Assembly: GCF_014652575.1 (NCBI RefSeq)
Contig: NZ_BMZB01000004.1
Coordinates: 124,001 to 188,000, forward strand
Length of the DNA stretch: 64,000 nt
Direction of reading: 5' to 3'
Source of the DNA: Asticcacaulis endophyticus
GTDB lineage: Bacteria; Pseudomonadota; Alphaproteobacteria; Caulobacterales; Caulobacteraceae
The stretch's first letter is position 1. Every line of letters starts with the position of its first letter. The position numbers and the translations under genes are program-made. A model generated the notes under the pieces. It had not been told where the DNA came from. It did no database searches and worked only from the letters and a program-made list of their open reading frames with translations. Positions 52,246-61,236 of the stretch are shown here, in pieces.

Positions 52246-53394
52246 ATGAGTCCAATTACAAACACTGATGAGCTTATTAGCTTCTGTGAGCTGATTTCCA
52301 AAGCGCCATTTATCACGGTCGATACCGAATTTATGCGCGAAACCACCTATTGGCCCAAGCTGTGCCTTATTCAGGCGGCAAGTGCCGATCATGCCGCGAT
52401 CATCGATCCGCTGGCCAAAGATCTGGATCTCCAGCCATTTCTGGATGTGCTGGCTAATTCCGATATCCTCAAGGTGTTTCATGCCTGCCGTCAGGACATT
52501 GAAATCTTTTATAATCTGGGCGTTTTGCCGGCGCCTGTGTTCGATACTCAGGTCGCGGCGATGGCGGCCGGTTACGGCGATCAGGTCGCTTATGATTCGC
52601 TGGTGCGGCAGGTATTAAAGGTCGAAATCGATAAGGGCTCACGCTTTACCGACTGGTCGCGCCGCCCGCTCAGTGAGCAGCAACTGACCTATGCGCTGGG
52701 CGATGTCACCCATCTGGCCAAGGTCTACCCCAAGCTAAAAGCGTCGCTGGAAAAGGTTGAGCGATTCGAGTGGGTGTCTGAAGAAATGAAGGGCCTGATC
52801 GATCCGTCGCTCTATAATACTGATCCGCTTGATGCCTGGCGGCGGTTGCGGCCGCGCAAATCATCACCCAAATATCTGGCGGTGTTTGCCCAGACGGCAG
52901 CCTGGCGGGAACGCACGGCGCAGGAGCGCGATCAGCCGCGCGGGCGTATCTTAAAAGATGAGGGTATCGACGAGATCGCCACCCAGTTACCGACTGATCC
53001 GGCGGCCTTTGACCGGATGCGCTCGACCCCCAAAGGTTTTGGGGCGTCGAAATTCGGGGTTGAGCTGATCGAGATCATTCAGGCCGCGATCAAAGAACCC
53101 GAAAAATTCGCGCCCAAGATGGATAAGTCGGCCCCGCCGGTTCAGGTGCCCGCGTCGGTGGTGGAGTTGCTCAAAGTCCTGTTGCGCATCCGTTGCGAAG
53201 AAGAGGGTGTGGCGCCGAAACTGATCGCAACCGTTGCCGAACTGGAAAAGATCGCGCTGGATGACAATGCCGATGTGCCGTCCCTGCAAGGGTGGCGTCG
53301 TAAGGTGTTTGGTGAAGATGCTCTGCGGCTCAAGCGCGGTGAACTGGCACTGGTGCTCAATGGCCCCAAGGTCGAACTGGTCGAACTGGATTAG
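52246..53394 (+). CDS. rnd: Ribonuclease D
   Basis: 3'-5' exoribonuclease in tRNA maturation. DEDDy exonuclease residues: Asp26 and Glu28 in TVDTEFM, Asp in HACRQDIEIFY near 86, and the Tyr/Asp motif in YALGDVTHLAKVYPKL near 146-150. An HRDC domain follows (GRILKDEGIDEIA) and a C-terminal domain to residue 382. ATG at 52246 is chosen: it gives the usual size, while an in-frame upstream extension would read across purM. Its stop codon overlaps that of convergent ppx by 4 bases, leaving no room for a terminator. Confidence 0.94.
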   Translation: MSPITNTDELISFCELISKAPFITVDTEFMRETTYWPKLCLIQAASADHAAIIDPLAKDLDLQPFLDVLANSDILKVFHACRQDIEIFYNLGVLPAPVFDTQVAAMAAGYGDQVAYDSLVRQVLKVEIDKGSRFTDWSRRPLSEQQLTYALGDVTHLAKVYPKLKASLEKVERFEWVSEEMKGLIDPSLYNTDPLDAWRRLRPRKSSPKYLAVFAQTAAWRERTAQERDQPRGRILKDEGIDEIATQLPTDPAAFDRMRSTPKGFGASKFGVELIEIIQAAIKEPEKFAPKMDKSAPPVQVPASVVELLKVLLRIRCEEEGVAPKLIATVAELEKIALDDNADVPSLQGWRRKVFGEDALRLKRGELALVLNGPKVELVELD

Positions 53395-54881
53395 TAGCTT
53401 TCGGTGCGCAAACTAAGCTTAAGCGCGTTAGCCAAAGCGCGGGCGCGTTTGCGGGTTTGTTCGCCCAGCAGCAGGTCATCCCACCCGGCCTTGGCGCTGA
53501 CGATCAGGGTTTTGTCGTCCTGACGAATGTGGGCCATTTTCAGCAGTTTAGCCGATTTGGCTGACAGGTCGCAGCCGAGCCTTAAGGTCAGGCCCAATTG
53601 GGTGGCCTGAAGATGGCGCTCATCACCCAATATCCGGCTGACCAGCACCGGCTCCTTGGTGTAGGCATCGCCACTGTAGCGGGTGTAGAGCGCGCAGGCC
53701 AGAAACACACGCTCCGCATGGTTTTGGCCGGGGATGGGGGCGCGCAAAACCTGATCGCAGACCAGATCGGCGCGGTGATCCGGATGCAGGCGCGCGCCGA
53801 TATCAGCCAGTTTGGCCGCCGCCTTGATCAGTTTTTCCGAGGGGCGGTCGACATCGACGCTGTCGTAAAATTCGGTGGCCCAGGCCGCCAGTGCGGGGCC
53901 TAAATTTTCGCTGATGCCGTGGCGGGCGCCGAAATTGGCGCAGCCTTCGATCAGCGGGTCAAGGTTTTTATAGGTATCGGGCAGGTCATCAAATAGCAGG
54001 CCTTCGCGCAGACCATTGGCCGAGAAACAGATCGTTTCAATCTCAAAACATTCGATCAGCCCCTGAAGCACCAGCGCGGCATAGGAGATATTTTCCATGC
54101 GTCGTTTGGAAACGCCGGGGAATTTCTCAAGCGATGTCGGGGATTGAATCGCCACCAGACGCGCAATGGTCAGGGCATCGCGGGCGGACAGTTCAAACTG
54201 CTGAATAATCTGAAGTGGATAGTTGACCTTCATCATCCAGATCAGGGCCAGATTACGCCATGCGCCGCCCACCGCATGAAAGGTTTTGGCTCTGAATTGC
54301 GACCGGAGCGGATCAAGCTGGGTGCGGATAAGGCCGTAAGTTTTTTCCACATCCATCGGCTTGGGCGCACCCAAGGCAAACGGCCCCAGCGGCAGGGTCA
54401 GGCCCTTAAACGTCGATTGCGGATCAAGATTGATCAGTTCAAGGCTGGAACCGCCCAGATCACCAACAAACCCCTCGGCCTCCAACTGGCCGCAGCGCAC
54501 GCCCTGACCGGCATAGTGGGCTTCTTCGCGACCGGTGAGGGTACGCACCTTAAAGCCGGTCACACGCTCGATTTCATGGGCGAACTCAGGGCCGTCAGCC
54601 GCGTCGCGCAAAGCGGCGGTGGCGACCACATGAACCTTGGACAGGGTATAGGATTCCAGAATGGCCTTAAAACGTCTCAGGGCAATAAGCGTATCTTTTT
54701 TGCCCTGCGGGTGCAGACATTCGGTTTGACGCAGGTCACGACCCAGCCCCGCCAAAATCTTTTCGTTGAACAACGGCCAGATCGAACGGCCTTCGATCCG
54801 GTAGATGACCAGACGAACGGAGTTCGAGCCGATGTCGATAACGGCGGTGTTGTGATTATTTTCTGGAACCAACATGATCAA
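53391..54881 (-). CDS. ppx: Exopolyphosphatase (Ppx/GppA family)
   Basis: Hydrolyses inorganic polyphosphate, or guanosine pentaphosphate in GppA-type members. An actin-like ATPase fold opens with [14 protein letters not shown] (residues about 13-26), then [12 protein letters not shown] and [11 protein letters not shown] near 140. A C-terminal HD-like helical domain runs from about 310. Length 496. The start overlaps the end of ppk by 26 bases, so synthesis and breakdown enzymes of polyphosphate are coupled. Ppx against GppA cannot be fully settled from sequence. Confidence 0.9.
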   Translation of the reverse strand: MIMLVPENNHNTAVIDIGSNSVRLVIYRIEGRSIWPLFNEKILAGLGRDLRQTECLHPQGKKDTLIALRRFKAILESYTLSKVHVVATAALRDAADGPEFAHEIERVTGFKVRTLTGREEAHYAGQGVRCGQLEAEGFVGDLGGSSLELINLDPQSTFKGLTLPLGPFALGAPKPMDVEKTYGLIRTQLDPLRSQFRAKTFHAVGGAWRNLALIWMMKVNYPLQIIQQFELSARDALTIARLVAIQSPTSLEKFPGVSKRRMENISYAALVLQGLIECFEIETICFSANGLREGLLFDDLPDTYKNLDPLIEGCANFGARHGISENLGPALAAWATEFYDSVDVDRPSEKLIKAAAKLADIGARLHPDHRADLVCDQVLRAPIPGQNHAERVFLACALYTRYSGDAYTKEPVLVSRILGDERHLQATQLGLTLRLGCDLSAKSAKLLKMAHIRQDDKTLIVSAKAGWDDLLLGEQTRKRARALANALKLSLRTESY

Positions 54882-57126
54882 AGGCTTGAGGCAAGTCCTT
54901 AACCCCGCGACCGCGCCCCGATAGTGAAGGGTTGGTCATGAAATAATCGTGAGCCGAGAAGGGGTTATCGAGGTGACTTACATCTATGCGTTTATAGCTG
55001 CCGTCAATAGCTAATTGCCAGCTCTGGGCTTCGTCATTGAAGTTGGCGACCATAATCTGATCCAGAACCTGACGATGAACCGTCGGGTTTTCAACCGGGA
55101 TCAGCACTTCGACGCGGCGATCCAGATTGCGGCTCATCCAGTCGGCGGAAGATATAAACACCCGCGCCTGATCGGACGGCATCGCATGTCCATTGGCAAA
55201 ACAGACAATGCGGGTGTGCTCCAAGAACCGGCCCACAATTGATTTGACGCGGATATTATCGGAATACCCCTTCACCCCCGGCCGCAGACAGCAAATGCCG
55301 CGCACGATCAGGTCAACCTGAACCCCGGCCTGTGAGGCCTGATACAGTTTTTTGATGATGACCGGATCGACCAGCGAATTGAGCTTGGCCCAGATCTGGG
55401 CGGGTTTGCCCGCGCGGGCATTGGCGATTTCCTGATCAATCAGGCTGACAAGGCCTTGTTTTAGCGTCACCGGCGAGAAATAGAGCTTATCCATCTTATC
55501 CGGGCGGGCATAGCCGGTGATGAAGTTGAACACCCGCATGGCATCGCGACCCAGCGCCGGATCGGCACTGAACAGCGACAGGTCGGTATAGACCTTGGCC
55601 GTTATTGGGTGGTAATTGCCGGTGCCGAAGTGGCAATAGGTGCGCAAAGTCTCACCTTCGCGGCGAACCACGACCGACAGCTTGGCGTGGGTTTTATATT
55701 CCACAAACCCGTAGACAACATGAACACCGGCCCGTTCCATGGCGCGCGCCCAGCGCATATTGGCTTCTTCGTCAAAGCGGGCCTTGATTTCGACCAGAGC
55801 GGTGACGTTTTTCCCCTGTTCGGCCGCCTCAATCAGGGCCGCGACGATGGGGCTGTCTTTTGAGGTTCGGTACAGGGTCTGCTTGATGGCGATGACATTC
55901 GGGTCGCGCGCGGCTTGCCGTAAGAACTGCACGACCGCATCAAAGCTCTCAAACGGGTGGTGGACCAGAATGTCTTTTTCGCGGATGGCGGAAAACACAT
56001 CGCCGCCATTGTCGCGAATACGCTCAGGGAAGCGCGGCTCATAGGGCTTGAATTTCAGATCGTTGCGGTCGGCGGGGATAAGCTGCGACAGTTCCGACAT
56101 CCCAAGGATGCCCTTAACCACCACCACATGTTCCGGTTCGGCATGAAGTTGCTCAATGATAAATTCGCGCAGGTCTTCGGGCATGTTGGCGTTGATCTTG
56201 ACGCGCACGACCGAGCCCAACCTGCGCTGTTTCAACAGCGCTTCGAACTCCCGCACCAGATCTTCGGCCTCTTCTTCCATTTCGATGTCGGAGTCGCGGA
56301 TGATGCGGAACACGCCGCGCGCATGGATATCAAAGCCCGGAAACAGCTTATCCAGAAACAGCAGCACCAGCCCTTCCAGGGTGATGAACTTGCGCTTGAC
56401 CGGCCCGGTGCCGCGTCGTGCGGCGGCAGTGCCGATCTCCCAGAAGCGTTTGACCTGCGTCGGTATCGGCACCAGCGCGTACATGGCCTTGTTGTCCGAT
56501 CGGCGCGTCAGTTTGATGGCGATAGAAAAGCCAAGGTTCGGGATAAATGGGAACGGGTGGGCCGGGTCGATGGCAAGCGGCGTCAGAACCGGGAAAACCT
56601 GATTGTCAAATTGGTTTTCAAGCCAGGCGGCATCGGTTTTATTGATCTCACGGTGGTCAATCAGGGCCACACCGGCATCGGTCATTTCTTCACGCAGGCG
56701 CGACCAGATCAGTTGCTGCTTGGCCATTAGGTCAAAGGCGGCCTTATTGACCATTTCAAGCTGTTCAGCCGGGGTGTGGCCATCCTGAGACATGACGCGC
56801 ACGCCTTCGCGCACCTGCCCCTGAAGGCCAGCAACGCGCACCATGAAAAATTCATCGAGATTGTTGGCCGAAATCGACAAAAACCTTAAGCGCTCCAACA
56901 GCGGGTGGCGCGGGTTCTCAGCCTCTTCGATCACCCTCTGATTAAAGGCCAGCCACGACAGTTCGCGGTTGATATAAAGCTCATAGCCCAGCGGATCGTC
57001 GCTGTTGAGGTCAACGCTTAAGGTATCATCGGCCGCAAGGGGTTCGATGTCCGCAGGCAGAACCACCGCTGCGGCCTGCGCGCGTGCGGGTGTCTGGGGT
57101 TTTTGAACGAGTTCTGCGTCAGACAT
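54856..57126 (-). CDS. ppk: Polyphosphate kinase 1
   Basis: Makes inorganic polyphosphate from ATP. Length 756. N-terminal segment [19 protein letters not shown] (near 50-68), [14 protein letters not shown], and catalytic histidines in [13 protein letters not shown] near residue 480 and [10 protein letters not shown] near 497, with the active-site [18 protein letters not shown] between. The first 40 residues are an extra Ala/Pro-rich extension. It follows hdaA by 41 bp. Confidence 0.96.
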   Translation of the reverse strand: MSDAELVQKPQTPARAQAAAVVLPADIEPLAADDTLSVDLNSDDPLGYELYINRELSWLAFNQRVIEEAENPRHPLLERLRFLSISANNLDEFFMVRVAGLQGQVREGVRVMSQDGHTPAEQLEMVNKAAFDLMAKQQLIWSRLREEMTDAGVALIDHREINKTDAAWLENQFDNQVFPVLTPLAIDPAHPFPFIPNLGFSIAIKLTRRSDNKAMYALVPIPTQVKRFWEIGTAAARRGTGPVKRKFITLEGLVLLFLDKLFPGFDIHARGVFRIIRDSDIEMEEEAEDLVREFEALLKQRRLGSVVRVKINANMPEDLREFIIEQLHAEPEHVVVVKGILGMSELSQLIPADRNDLKFKPYEPRFPERIRDNGGDVFSAIREKDILVHHPFESFDAVVQFLRQAARDPNVIAIKQTLYRTSKDSPIVAALIEAAEQGKNVTALVEIKARFDEEANMRWARAMERAGVHVVYGFVEYKTHAKLSVVVRREGETLRTYCHFGTGNYHPITAKVYTDLSLFSADPALGRDAMRVFNFITGYARPDKMDKLYFSPVTLKQGLVSLIDQEIANARAGKPAQIWAKLNSLVDPVIIKKLYQASQAGVQVDLIVRGICCLRPGVKGYSDNIRVKSIVGRFLEHTRIVCFANGHAMPSDQARVFISSADWMSRNLDRRVEVLIPVENPTVHRQVLDQIMVANFNDEAQSWQLAIDGSYKRIDVSHLDNPFSAHDYFMTNPSLSGRGRGVKDLPQAFDHVGSRK

Positions 57127-57167
57127 CTATGGAACCTTAAAGGGTAAAACAGCGATTGTGTTGTAAA

Positions 57168-57851
57168 TTAAAAGTCATCCTGATCAGTTAACCAAGACAA
57201 ATTTTCGCTTTTTTCGAGAAAGTCTTTGGCCAAAGTGCGGGTAAAGGCGCGGCCGTTGGCATAATCTTCGATTTCTGTGACGATTTTTTGCGCCTTGGGG
57301 ACAGAGCGTTCCATCCGTCGGCTGATATAATCAAAAAAATCCGCTGAGGGCGTAATGGCATGATGGGCGAATAGTTTTTTCAAAACCCCGCTCAGTATCG
57401 CTTCATCCGGTTCCGGAATATCGACGACCCTCATGGCCTTTAACCGTGACGCCAGATCGGGCAGGGCGGTTTGCCAGTTTAAAGGATGGGTTTTCGACAA
57501 CAACACTAACGGCTGCTCGGTTTGAAGGCTGTGGTTAAACAGGTGGAACAGAAGTTCTTCGTCGGCCTGTTCGGCATCATCAACTACGACGGCACACTCA
57601 GGCAGGCTTGAGGGTTCCATATAGTGAGTTTCGGATGCGCTCAGAAACTGCCCGTGATTGATATCGGCGAATATGTGGCCCAGATGCGTTTTGCCGCTGC
57701 CGGACGGGCCAATGAGTATCAGATGTGGGTTGATCCAGTCTTTGGGCGCGCGCAACAGATCGATCAAACCCTGATTGGTTTCCGACACAATCAGGTCGGT
57801 CAGGCCATAGCTTTCGGGCCGCTCAAGCTTCAGGGGAATCTGGTGGGACAT
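57168..57851 (-). CDS. hdaA: DnaA regulatory inactivator HdaA
   Basis: With the sliding clamp, triggers ATP hydrolysis by DnaA to prevent re-initiation; in Caulobacter it is essential for replication control. The clamp-binding motif QIPLKL is at residues about 4-9, Walker A GPSGSGKTH near 37-45 and Walker B CAVVVDDAEQ near 86-95; the arginine-finger helix region and the lid end (RRMERSVPKAQKIVTEIEDY) are present. No DNA-binding domain follows, which distinguishes it from DnaA. The start ATG at 57851 begins with the clamp motif; the frame is open to a TTG at 57890. It is transcribed after upp and before ppk and ppx. Confidence 0.9.
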   Translation of the reverse strand: MSHQIPLKLERPESYGLTDLIVSETNQGLIDLLRAPKDWINPHLILIGPSGSGKTHLGHIFADINHGQFLSASETHYMEPSSLPECAVVVDDAEQADEELLFHLFNHSLQTEQPLVLLSKTHPLNWQTALPDLASRLKAMRVVDIPEPDEAILSGVLKKLFAHHAITPSADFFDYISRRMERSVPKAQKIVTEIEDYANGRAFTRTLAKDFLEKSENLSWLTDQDDF

Positions 57852-57932
57852 GGTTGGCTTGAGTTTAGAGCGCTGTGCGGTTTGAGGCAATGGCCGTGCG
57901 CCTGTTGATAACGGGGAAAACGGGGAGGGCCG

Positions 57933-58562
57933 TTATTTCGTGCCGTACATCCGATCGCCCGCATCGCCCAGACCCGGCACGATATAGCCGTTGACGTTCA
58001 GATGGCTGTCGATGGCAGCGGTAAACACCGGCACGTCAGGATGGGCGGTGGTGAAGTGACGAATGCCTTCGGGGGCGGCCAGCAGGCACAGGAAGCGGAT
58101 ATGCTTTGCCCCGCGGGCCTTTAACTGGTCGATTGCGGCAATGGATGAATTGCCGGTCGCCAGCATGGGGTCGACCACGATCACTAGCCGCTCAGAAATA
58201 TCTTCGGGGGCCTTAAAGTAATACTCAACCGCCTCAAGCGTATCGTGGTCGCGGTACACGCCGATATGGGCGACGCGCGCGGACGGAACCAGATCGAGCA
58301 TCCCTTCCAGCAGGCCATTCCCGGCGCGCAAGATCGAGGCAAACACCAGCTTTTTACCAGCGATGACCGGGGCCTGCATGGCGGTCAGCGGCGTCTCAAT
58401 CGCTTCCAGGGTCATGTTCAGATCGCGCGTAATCTCATAGCACATCAGGGTCGAAATTTCGCGAAGCAATTGCCGGAACACCGCCGTTGGGGTGTCCTTG
58501 CGTCGCATCAGCGTGAGTTTGTGCTGCACCAGCGGGTGATCAATCAGGGTGACATCGGCCAT
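57933..58562 (-). CDS. upp: Uracil phosphoribosyltransferase
   Basis: Salvages uracil with PRPP to UMP. A start at 58562 ([20 protein letters not shown]) has AAGGAG six to seven bases upstream, giving 209 residues; the frame is open further to 58667, but with no ribosome binding site. Motifs: [16 protein letters not shown], the PRPP loop [12 protein letters not shown] and the [18 protein letters not shown]-terminus that binds uracil. Confidence 0.97.
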   Translation of the reverse strand: MADVTLIDHPLVQHKLTLMRRKDTPTAVFRQLLREISTLMCYEITRDLNMTLEAIETPLTAMQAPVIAGKKLVFASILRAGNGLLEGMLDLVPSARVAHIGVYRDHDTLEAVEYYFKAPEDISERLVIVVDPMLATGNSSIAAIDQLKARGAKHIRFLCLLAAPEGIRHFTTAHPDVPVFTAAIDSHLNVNGYIVPGLGDAGDRMYGTK

Positions 58563-58722
58563 AGCGGTCTCCTTTGCGCCAAGACTAGCACGGCGGATCG
58601 TCTGCGGCACCGCTAATGTGCGCAAGGGTGAGCGTGCATTAAGGCTTGACAATTCAAGGCGGGTCATGTCCCTACGGCCCTCATAATTTTGTCAGAAACG
58701 ACCGCTTTTTTCAGAGTTTTCC

Positions 58723-60576
58723 ATGCACATCTATCGCTCACACACCTGCGGCGCCCTGCGCGCCACCGATGATCAGGCCGTTGTTCGTCTTTCGGGCTGG
58801 GTTCACCGCAAGCGCGATCATGGGGGCTTGCTGTTCATCGATTTGCGCGACCATTACGGCCTGACGCAGTTGGTGTTTGATCCGGCCACACCGGGCTTTG
58901 ATAAGGTCGAACGCGTCCGCGCCGAAAGCGTTATCCGCATCGATGGCAAGGTCGTGAAGCGCACCTCAGATACCATCAATGCCAATCTGCCGACCGGCGA
59001 AGTCGAAGTGCAGGTCACATCGGTTGAAATCCTGAGTGAGGCGGCTGAGTTGCCACTGCCGGTATTTGGTGAGCCGGAATACCCCGAAGAAATCCGCCTC
59101 AAGAACCGCTTCCTCGACCTGCGTCGTGAGACCCTGCATAAGAACATTGTGCTGCGGTCGCGCGTAATCCAGTCGATCCGCACCCGTATGGTCGAGCAGG
59201 GCTTTCTTGAGTACCAGACCCCGATCCTGACGGCCTCATCCCCCGAAGGCGCGCGCGATTTCCTGGTGCCATCGCGTATGCATCCGGGCAAGTTCTACGC
59301 GCTGCCGCAGGCGCCGCAGCAGTTCAAGCAGTTGTTGATGGTGTCGGGCTTTGACCGCTATTTCCAGATTGCGCCGTGCTTCCGCGACGAAGACCTGCGC
59401 GCTGACCGTAGCCTTGAGTTCTACCAACTCGACGTCGAAATGAGCTTTGTAACGCAGGAAGACGTGTTCGCAGCGATTGAGCCGCTGATGCATGGCCTGT
59501 TCACCGAGTTTGGCGAAGGCAAGCGCGTATCGAGCTATCCGTTCCAGCGTATTCCATATCGTGAATCCATTGCCAAATATGGCTCTGATAAGCCTGACTT
59601 GCGCAACCCGATTGAAATGCAGGACGTGTCCGAGCATTTCCGTGGTTCAGGCTTTAAGGTGTTTGCGTCGATCCTTGAGGCCGATGCCAAAAACAAGGTC
59701 TGGGCAATTCCTGCCAAAACCGGCGGGTCGCGTGCTTTCTGCGACCGGATGAACTCATGGGCGCAGGGCGAAGGCCAAAAGGGTTTGGGTTACATTTTCT
59801 GGCGACCGTCAGATTCGATTACAACTACAACTGCCAATCAAGGTAGTAGTATTTCAGTAGATATTGAGTCTACTTCATCTCAGATAGAAGCCTCTGGGCC
59901 GGTTGCCAAGAATATTGGCGATGAACGGACCGAGGCTCTCCGCATCCAACTAGGGCTTGAATCCGGCGACGCCGTGTTCTTCGTAGCCGGTAACCCGGAT
60001 GAGTTCTATAAGTTCGCAGGTTTGGCGCGCACCAAGGTCGGCACCGATCTGGGGCTGGTCGACGAAGATCAGTTCCGCTTCTGCTGGATCGTTGATTTCC
60101 CGATGTTTGAGTGGAACGACGACGAAAAGAAGGTCGATTTCTCGCACAACCCGTTCTCGATGCCGCAGGGCGAGATGGAGGCGTTGCTGACCAAAGACCC
60201 GCTCGATATCCTCGCGTACCAATATGACATCGTCTGCAACGGCTATGAACTGTGCTCCGGCGCGATCCGTAACCACAAGCAGGACATCATGCTCAAGGCG
60301 TTTGAAATCGCGGGCTATGACGAAGCGTTTGTTGAAGCGCAGTTCGGCGGGATGCTCAATGCGTTTAAATATGGCGCACCGCCCCACGGTGGTCTGGCGC
60401 CCGGTATCGACCGTATCGTGATGCTGCTGGCCGGTCAGACGGCCATCCGTGAAATCATTGCCTTCCCGCTGAACCAGCAAGGGCAGGATGTGATGATGTC
60501 GGCCCCTTCGGAAGCGCTTGATAAGCAGTTGAAGGAATTGTCGATCCGGACGGCACTCCCTATTAAAGTCGGCTAA
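58723..60576 (+). CDS. aspS: Aspartyl-tRNA synthetase, with an in-frame Ser/Thr-rich insertion
   Basis: Charges tRNA-Asp (and probably tRNA-Asn). It has the N-terminal OB anticodon-binding domain (residues about 1-110), class II motif 1, motif 2 ([22 protein letters not shown]), the bacterial GAD domain and motif 3 ([16 protein letters not shown]). Length 617. Residues about 365-391 (nt 59815-59895) are a low-complexity Ser/Thr-rich stretch in AT-rich DNA, where other AspRS have a short turn before the conserved GPVAKNIG, so it appears to be an in-frame insertion; the frame and catalytic motifs are intact. A composite palindromic terminator element follows the gene. Confidence 0.96.
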   Translation: MHIYRSHTCGALRATDDQAVVRLSGWVHRKRDHGGLLFIDLRDHYGLTQLVFDPATPGFDKVERVRAESVIRIDGKVVKRTSDTINANLPTGEVEVQVTSVEILSEAAELPLPVFGEPEYPEEIRLKNRFLDLRRETLHKNIVLRSRVIQSIRTRMVEQGFLEYQTPILTASSPEGARDFLVPSRMHPGKFYALPQAPQQFKQLLMVSGFDRYFQIAPCFRDEDLRADRSLEFYQLDVEMSFVTQEDVFAAIEPLMHGLFTEFGEGKRVSSYPFQRIPYRESIAKYGSDKPDLRNPIEMQDVSEHFRGSGFKVFASILEADAKNKVWAIPAKTGGSRAFCDRMNSWAQGEGQKGLGYIFWRPSDSITTTTANQGSSISVDIESTSSQIEASGPVAKNIGDERTEALRIQLGLESGDAVFFVAGNPDEFYKFAGLARTKVGTDLGLVDEDQFRFCWIVDFPMFEWNDDEKKVDFSHNPFSMPQGEMEALLTKDPLDILAYQYDIVCNGYELCSGAIRNHKQDIMLKAFEIAGYDEAFVEAQFGGMLNAFKYGAPPHGGLAPGIDRIVMLLAGQTAIREIIAFPLNQQGQDVMMSAPSEALDKQLKELSIRTALPIKVG

Positions 60577-60581
60577 ATTAC

Positions 60582-60692
60582 GGGGCGTGGGGTCTGTGAC
60601 CCCACAAACCTGCTATTTCAATAAAAAACCCGGTCATATTGACCGGGTTTTTTATTGAATGAGAAGACTTGGGGCCATTGGCCCCAAACCCC
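60582..60692. repeat. Composite palindromic element copy 2 (unit B, terminator, unit A), inverted
   Basis: Unit B (60582-60611) contains GTGGGGTCTGTGACCCCAC; unit A on the opposite strand (60664-60692) contains TTGGGGCCAATGGCCCCAA when read in reverse. Between lies the 20-bp terminator hairpin at 60617-60659. The order is the reverse complement of the copy after ndk. Where unit B differs from copy 1, both sides of its dyad changed together (C-G to T-A), keeping the pairing. Confidence 0.8.
60617..60659. terminator. Bidirectional terminator downstream of aspS
   Basis: A perfect 20-bp stem (60617-60636 with 60640-60659) and a 3-base loop. The core CCCGGTCA differs from the ndk copy, but the A-run/T-run flanks and the loop size are the same. 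Confidence 0.95.
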
Positions 60693-60697
60693 ATAAC

Positions 60698-61183
60698 TTA
60701 GCAGATTGGAATGCGAAGCCCGCGCGGCAATTGCGTTTCACGATCGCCACACGCGCTGTCAAGCTGACGTTGGGTCAGCCCACGCGCTGACGACATCTCA
60801 GCACCGGAGAAGTTCACCCCCGATAGAGTGGCTCCAGCAAAATTAGCGCCCTCAAGATAGGCCCCCACAAACGTCGCATTGGTCAGATTAGCCTTGGCGA
60901 AACTGACGTTTGAAAACAAAGCGCCAAACCCATTCAGATCACGCAGATCGCCACCCGCAAACGACGTGCGGTTAAATGACCCCAGGCTCAGATCGGCCTG
61001 ACGCAACCGCGCCCCGGCAAAGTTCTTGCTCTTAAGTTTTCGGTTGCTGAAATCGGCCTGAAACAGGTTGCAGCCTGCGCACGATGCTCCGCTTTGGGCT
61101 CTCCCGATCTGACCGGCATTTTGTGCGGCGACGGGGGAAGCGAGTACGGCCATAACTGCCAATACCGGGAACAAGCGTTTCAT
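60698..61183 (-). CDS. Secreted pentapeptide-repeat protein
   Basis: A 161-residue protein. ATG at 61183 is preferred, with GAGGTG seven bases upstream; it gives a signal peptide ending near PVAAQ (residues about 17-21). Residues about 38-125 contain pentapeptide repeats of the A(D/N)LxX type (FQADFSNRKLKSKNFAGARLRQADLSLGSF and following), which form a right-handed quadrilateral beta-helix. A Cys pair near the front (CAGC) and two later Cys (DSACGD, terminal C) could form disulfides. Function unknown; periplasmic location inferred. Confidence 0.85.
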   Translation of the reverse strand: MKRLFPVLAVMAVLASPVAAQNAGQIGRAQSGASCAGCNLFQADFSNRKLKSKNFAGARLRQADLSLGSFNRTSFAGGDLRDLNGFGALFSNVSFAKANLTNATFVGAYLEGANFAGATLSGVNFSGAEMSSARGLTQRQLDSACGDRETQLPRGLRIPIC

Positions 61184-61236
61184 CTTAAGACACCTCAATC
61201 TGTTTGGTCGTGACTAAGCAAGACCGGTGCCAAAAA

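Noticed and set aside
55957-56730. Long open frame on the plus strand opposite ppk
   Set aside because: Antisense shadow of a well-supported gene; composition and predicted protein are not gene-like.
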